Source: Cytophagales bacterium (GTDB taxonomy: Bacteria; Bacteroidota; Bacteroidia; Cytophagales; Cyclobacteriaceae). From it: 6,214 nt of DNA. The stretch is taken from the NCBI GenBank assembly GCA_027317105.1, contig DAHVFH010000202.1:1-6214 (forward strand), given 5' to 3'. Numbering within the stretch: position 1 is the first letter of the stretch; every line of letters begins with the position of its first letter. Of the stretch, positions 5,455 to 6,214 are shown one piece after another. The notes below the pieces were generated by a model. It was given only the letters and a program-made list of their open reading frames with translations, ran no database searches and was not told where the DNA came from. The translations under genes and the position numbers were made by a program.

Positions 5455-6214
5455 TTATCCCAGATAGGATTTAAGAGCGGTAAGTCTTGGTGTATTGCGC
5501 AACTTCCGTGTCGCCTTATCTTTGATCTGCCTTACGCGTTCTGTACTCAAATCAAATTTCTCACTGATGTCGTGCAAAGAAAGAGCATGACCACCTGAAA
5601 GACCATAAAACAAAGACAAAACGCTTGCTTCACGCTCAGATAATCGAGATAGAGAAAATTGAATTTCCTTTTTTAAGGATACATTTTCCAAGTCTGAATC
5701 CGGCTGCATAGCACTTTGATCTGCCATAACATCCATTAATGTACCACCATCTCCATCATGCCCCAAGGGTGCATCCATGGAAACCTTATGGCCACGATGG
5801 CTGGCAATCTTTTGTATTTCTTCAGCAGTAGTTTCCATCACGTCAGCTAATTCCTCATCGGTTGGCTCGCGCTGAAATTTCTGCTCAAGATCTGAAAATG
5901 TTTTGTTCAATTTCCCAAGTGTACCAATTCGGTTCACTGGTAATCGCACAATACGGGATTGCTCTGATAAGGCTTGCAAAATTGATTGGCGTATCCACCA
6001 GACGGCATAAGAGATGAATTTAAAGCCCCGTTTTTCATCAAAACGAGAGGCTGCTTTTATTAAACCTAAATTACCTTCATTGATCAGATCACTCAAGGTA
6101 ATTCCACCTTGCTGGTATTGTTTAGCTACGGATACCACAAAACGCAGATTGGCGTTCACTAACTTCTTTAATGCCACCTCATCTCCTTCCCTAATGCGCT
6201 TTGCTAGATTCGCC
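5455..6214 (-). CDS. rpoD: RNA polymerase sigma factor, RpoD/SigA family (N-terminus cut by window edge)
   Basis: This is a primary-type sigma-70 factor that directs RNA polymerase to promoters. The frame is open from the right edge, reading ANLAKRIREGDEVALKKL before the conserved NANLRFVVSVAKQYQ, so the gene begins outside the window; the GTG at 6177 is internal. The visible 252 residues contain region 2 (LINEGNLGLIKAASRFDEKR, then GFKFISYAVWWIRQSILQAL for core binding and -10 recognition), region 3 (IVRLPVNRIGTLGKLNKTF), and region 4 with the -35-reading helix-turn-helix (HDISEKFDLSTERVRQIKDK). The end, SYLG, and the inferred total of ~285-290 residues match the short RpoD of Bacteroidota. 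Differences from the most conserved housekeeping form (ALSLHDISEKFDLSTERVRQ, GHDGDGGTLMDV) allow that it is a paralogue. It converges on the transposition operon. Confidence 0.9.
   Translation of the reverse strand, partial: ANLAKRIREGDEVALKKLVNANLRFVVSVAKQYQQGGITLSDLINEGNLGLIKAASRFDEKRGFKFISYAVWWIRQSILQALSEQSRIVRLPVNRIGTLGKLNKTFSDLEQKFQREPTDEELADVMETTAEEIQKIASHRGHKVSMDAPLGHDGDGGTLMDVMADQSAMQPDSDLENVSLKKEIQFSLSRLSEREASVLSLFYGLSGGHALSLHDISEKFDLSTERVRQIKDKATRKLRNTPRLTALKSYLG

Overview
The window looks like chromosomal DNA of a member of the Bacteroidota. The main clue is the right-hand gene, a short primary-type sigma factor (RpoD/SigA) that lacks the long N-terminal region of proteobacterial RpoD and ends in SYLG, as Bacteroidota RpoD proteins do. 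The AT-rich codon use and scarcity of Shine-Dalgarno sequences agree. The assignment is an inference from remembered family features, not a database result.

Layout. At the left edge (1-358, minus strand, cut by the window) is an XRE-family helix-turn-helix regulator. Its upstream region (359-about 530) carries a compact array of repeats with the core GTYGACAA and three AATTGT units exactly 10 bp apart. These overlap a plausible Bacteroidota-type promoter for the regulator. From 529 to 792 lies a broken reading frame whose translation matches the first ~40 residues of the following transposase, so it looks like the remnant of a related gene. A compact rightward operon follows (789-5096): (i) a large DDE transposase of the TnsB/TniA/MuA kind with an intact D-D-E triad; (ii) a MuB/TnsC/TniB-like AAA+ protein that has lost the P-loop lysine and the Walker B acidic pair; (iii) a small single-HKD phospholipase D-like protein, probably a nuclease; (iv) a tyrosine-recombinase-fold protein lacking the nucleophilic tyrosine and most of the other catalytic residues. 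The first three genes overlap, and the fourth follows after 57 bp. A 358-bp stretch with no convincing gene separates the operon from the 3' end of the sigma gene (5455-6214, minus strand, cut by the window).

Interpretation. The operon reads as the transposition module of a Tn7-like or TniA/TniB-like element. The inactive tyrosine recombinase is in the position and state expected of a TnsF-type target selector, known from Tn6022-like elements that target comM. No TnsA, TniQ/TnsD or Cas component is visible. The PLD-like protein could supply second-strand cleavage in place of TnsA, and the degenerate AAA+ protein may be a structural adaptor rather than an ATP-driven switch. This combination of live DDE transposase, ATPase-dead TnsC-like protein, PLD protein and recombinase-dead selector is the most interesting content of the window. 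The element's ends could not be fixed: no convincing pair of TGT...ACA termini or target-site duplication was found.
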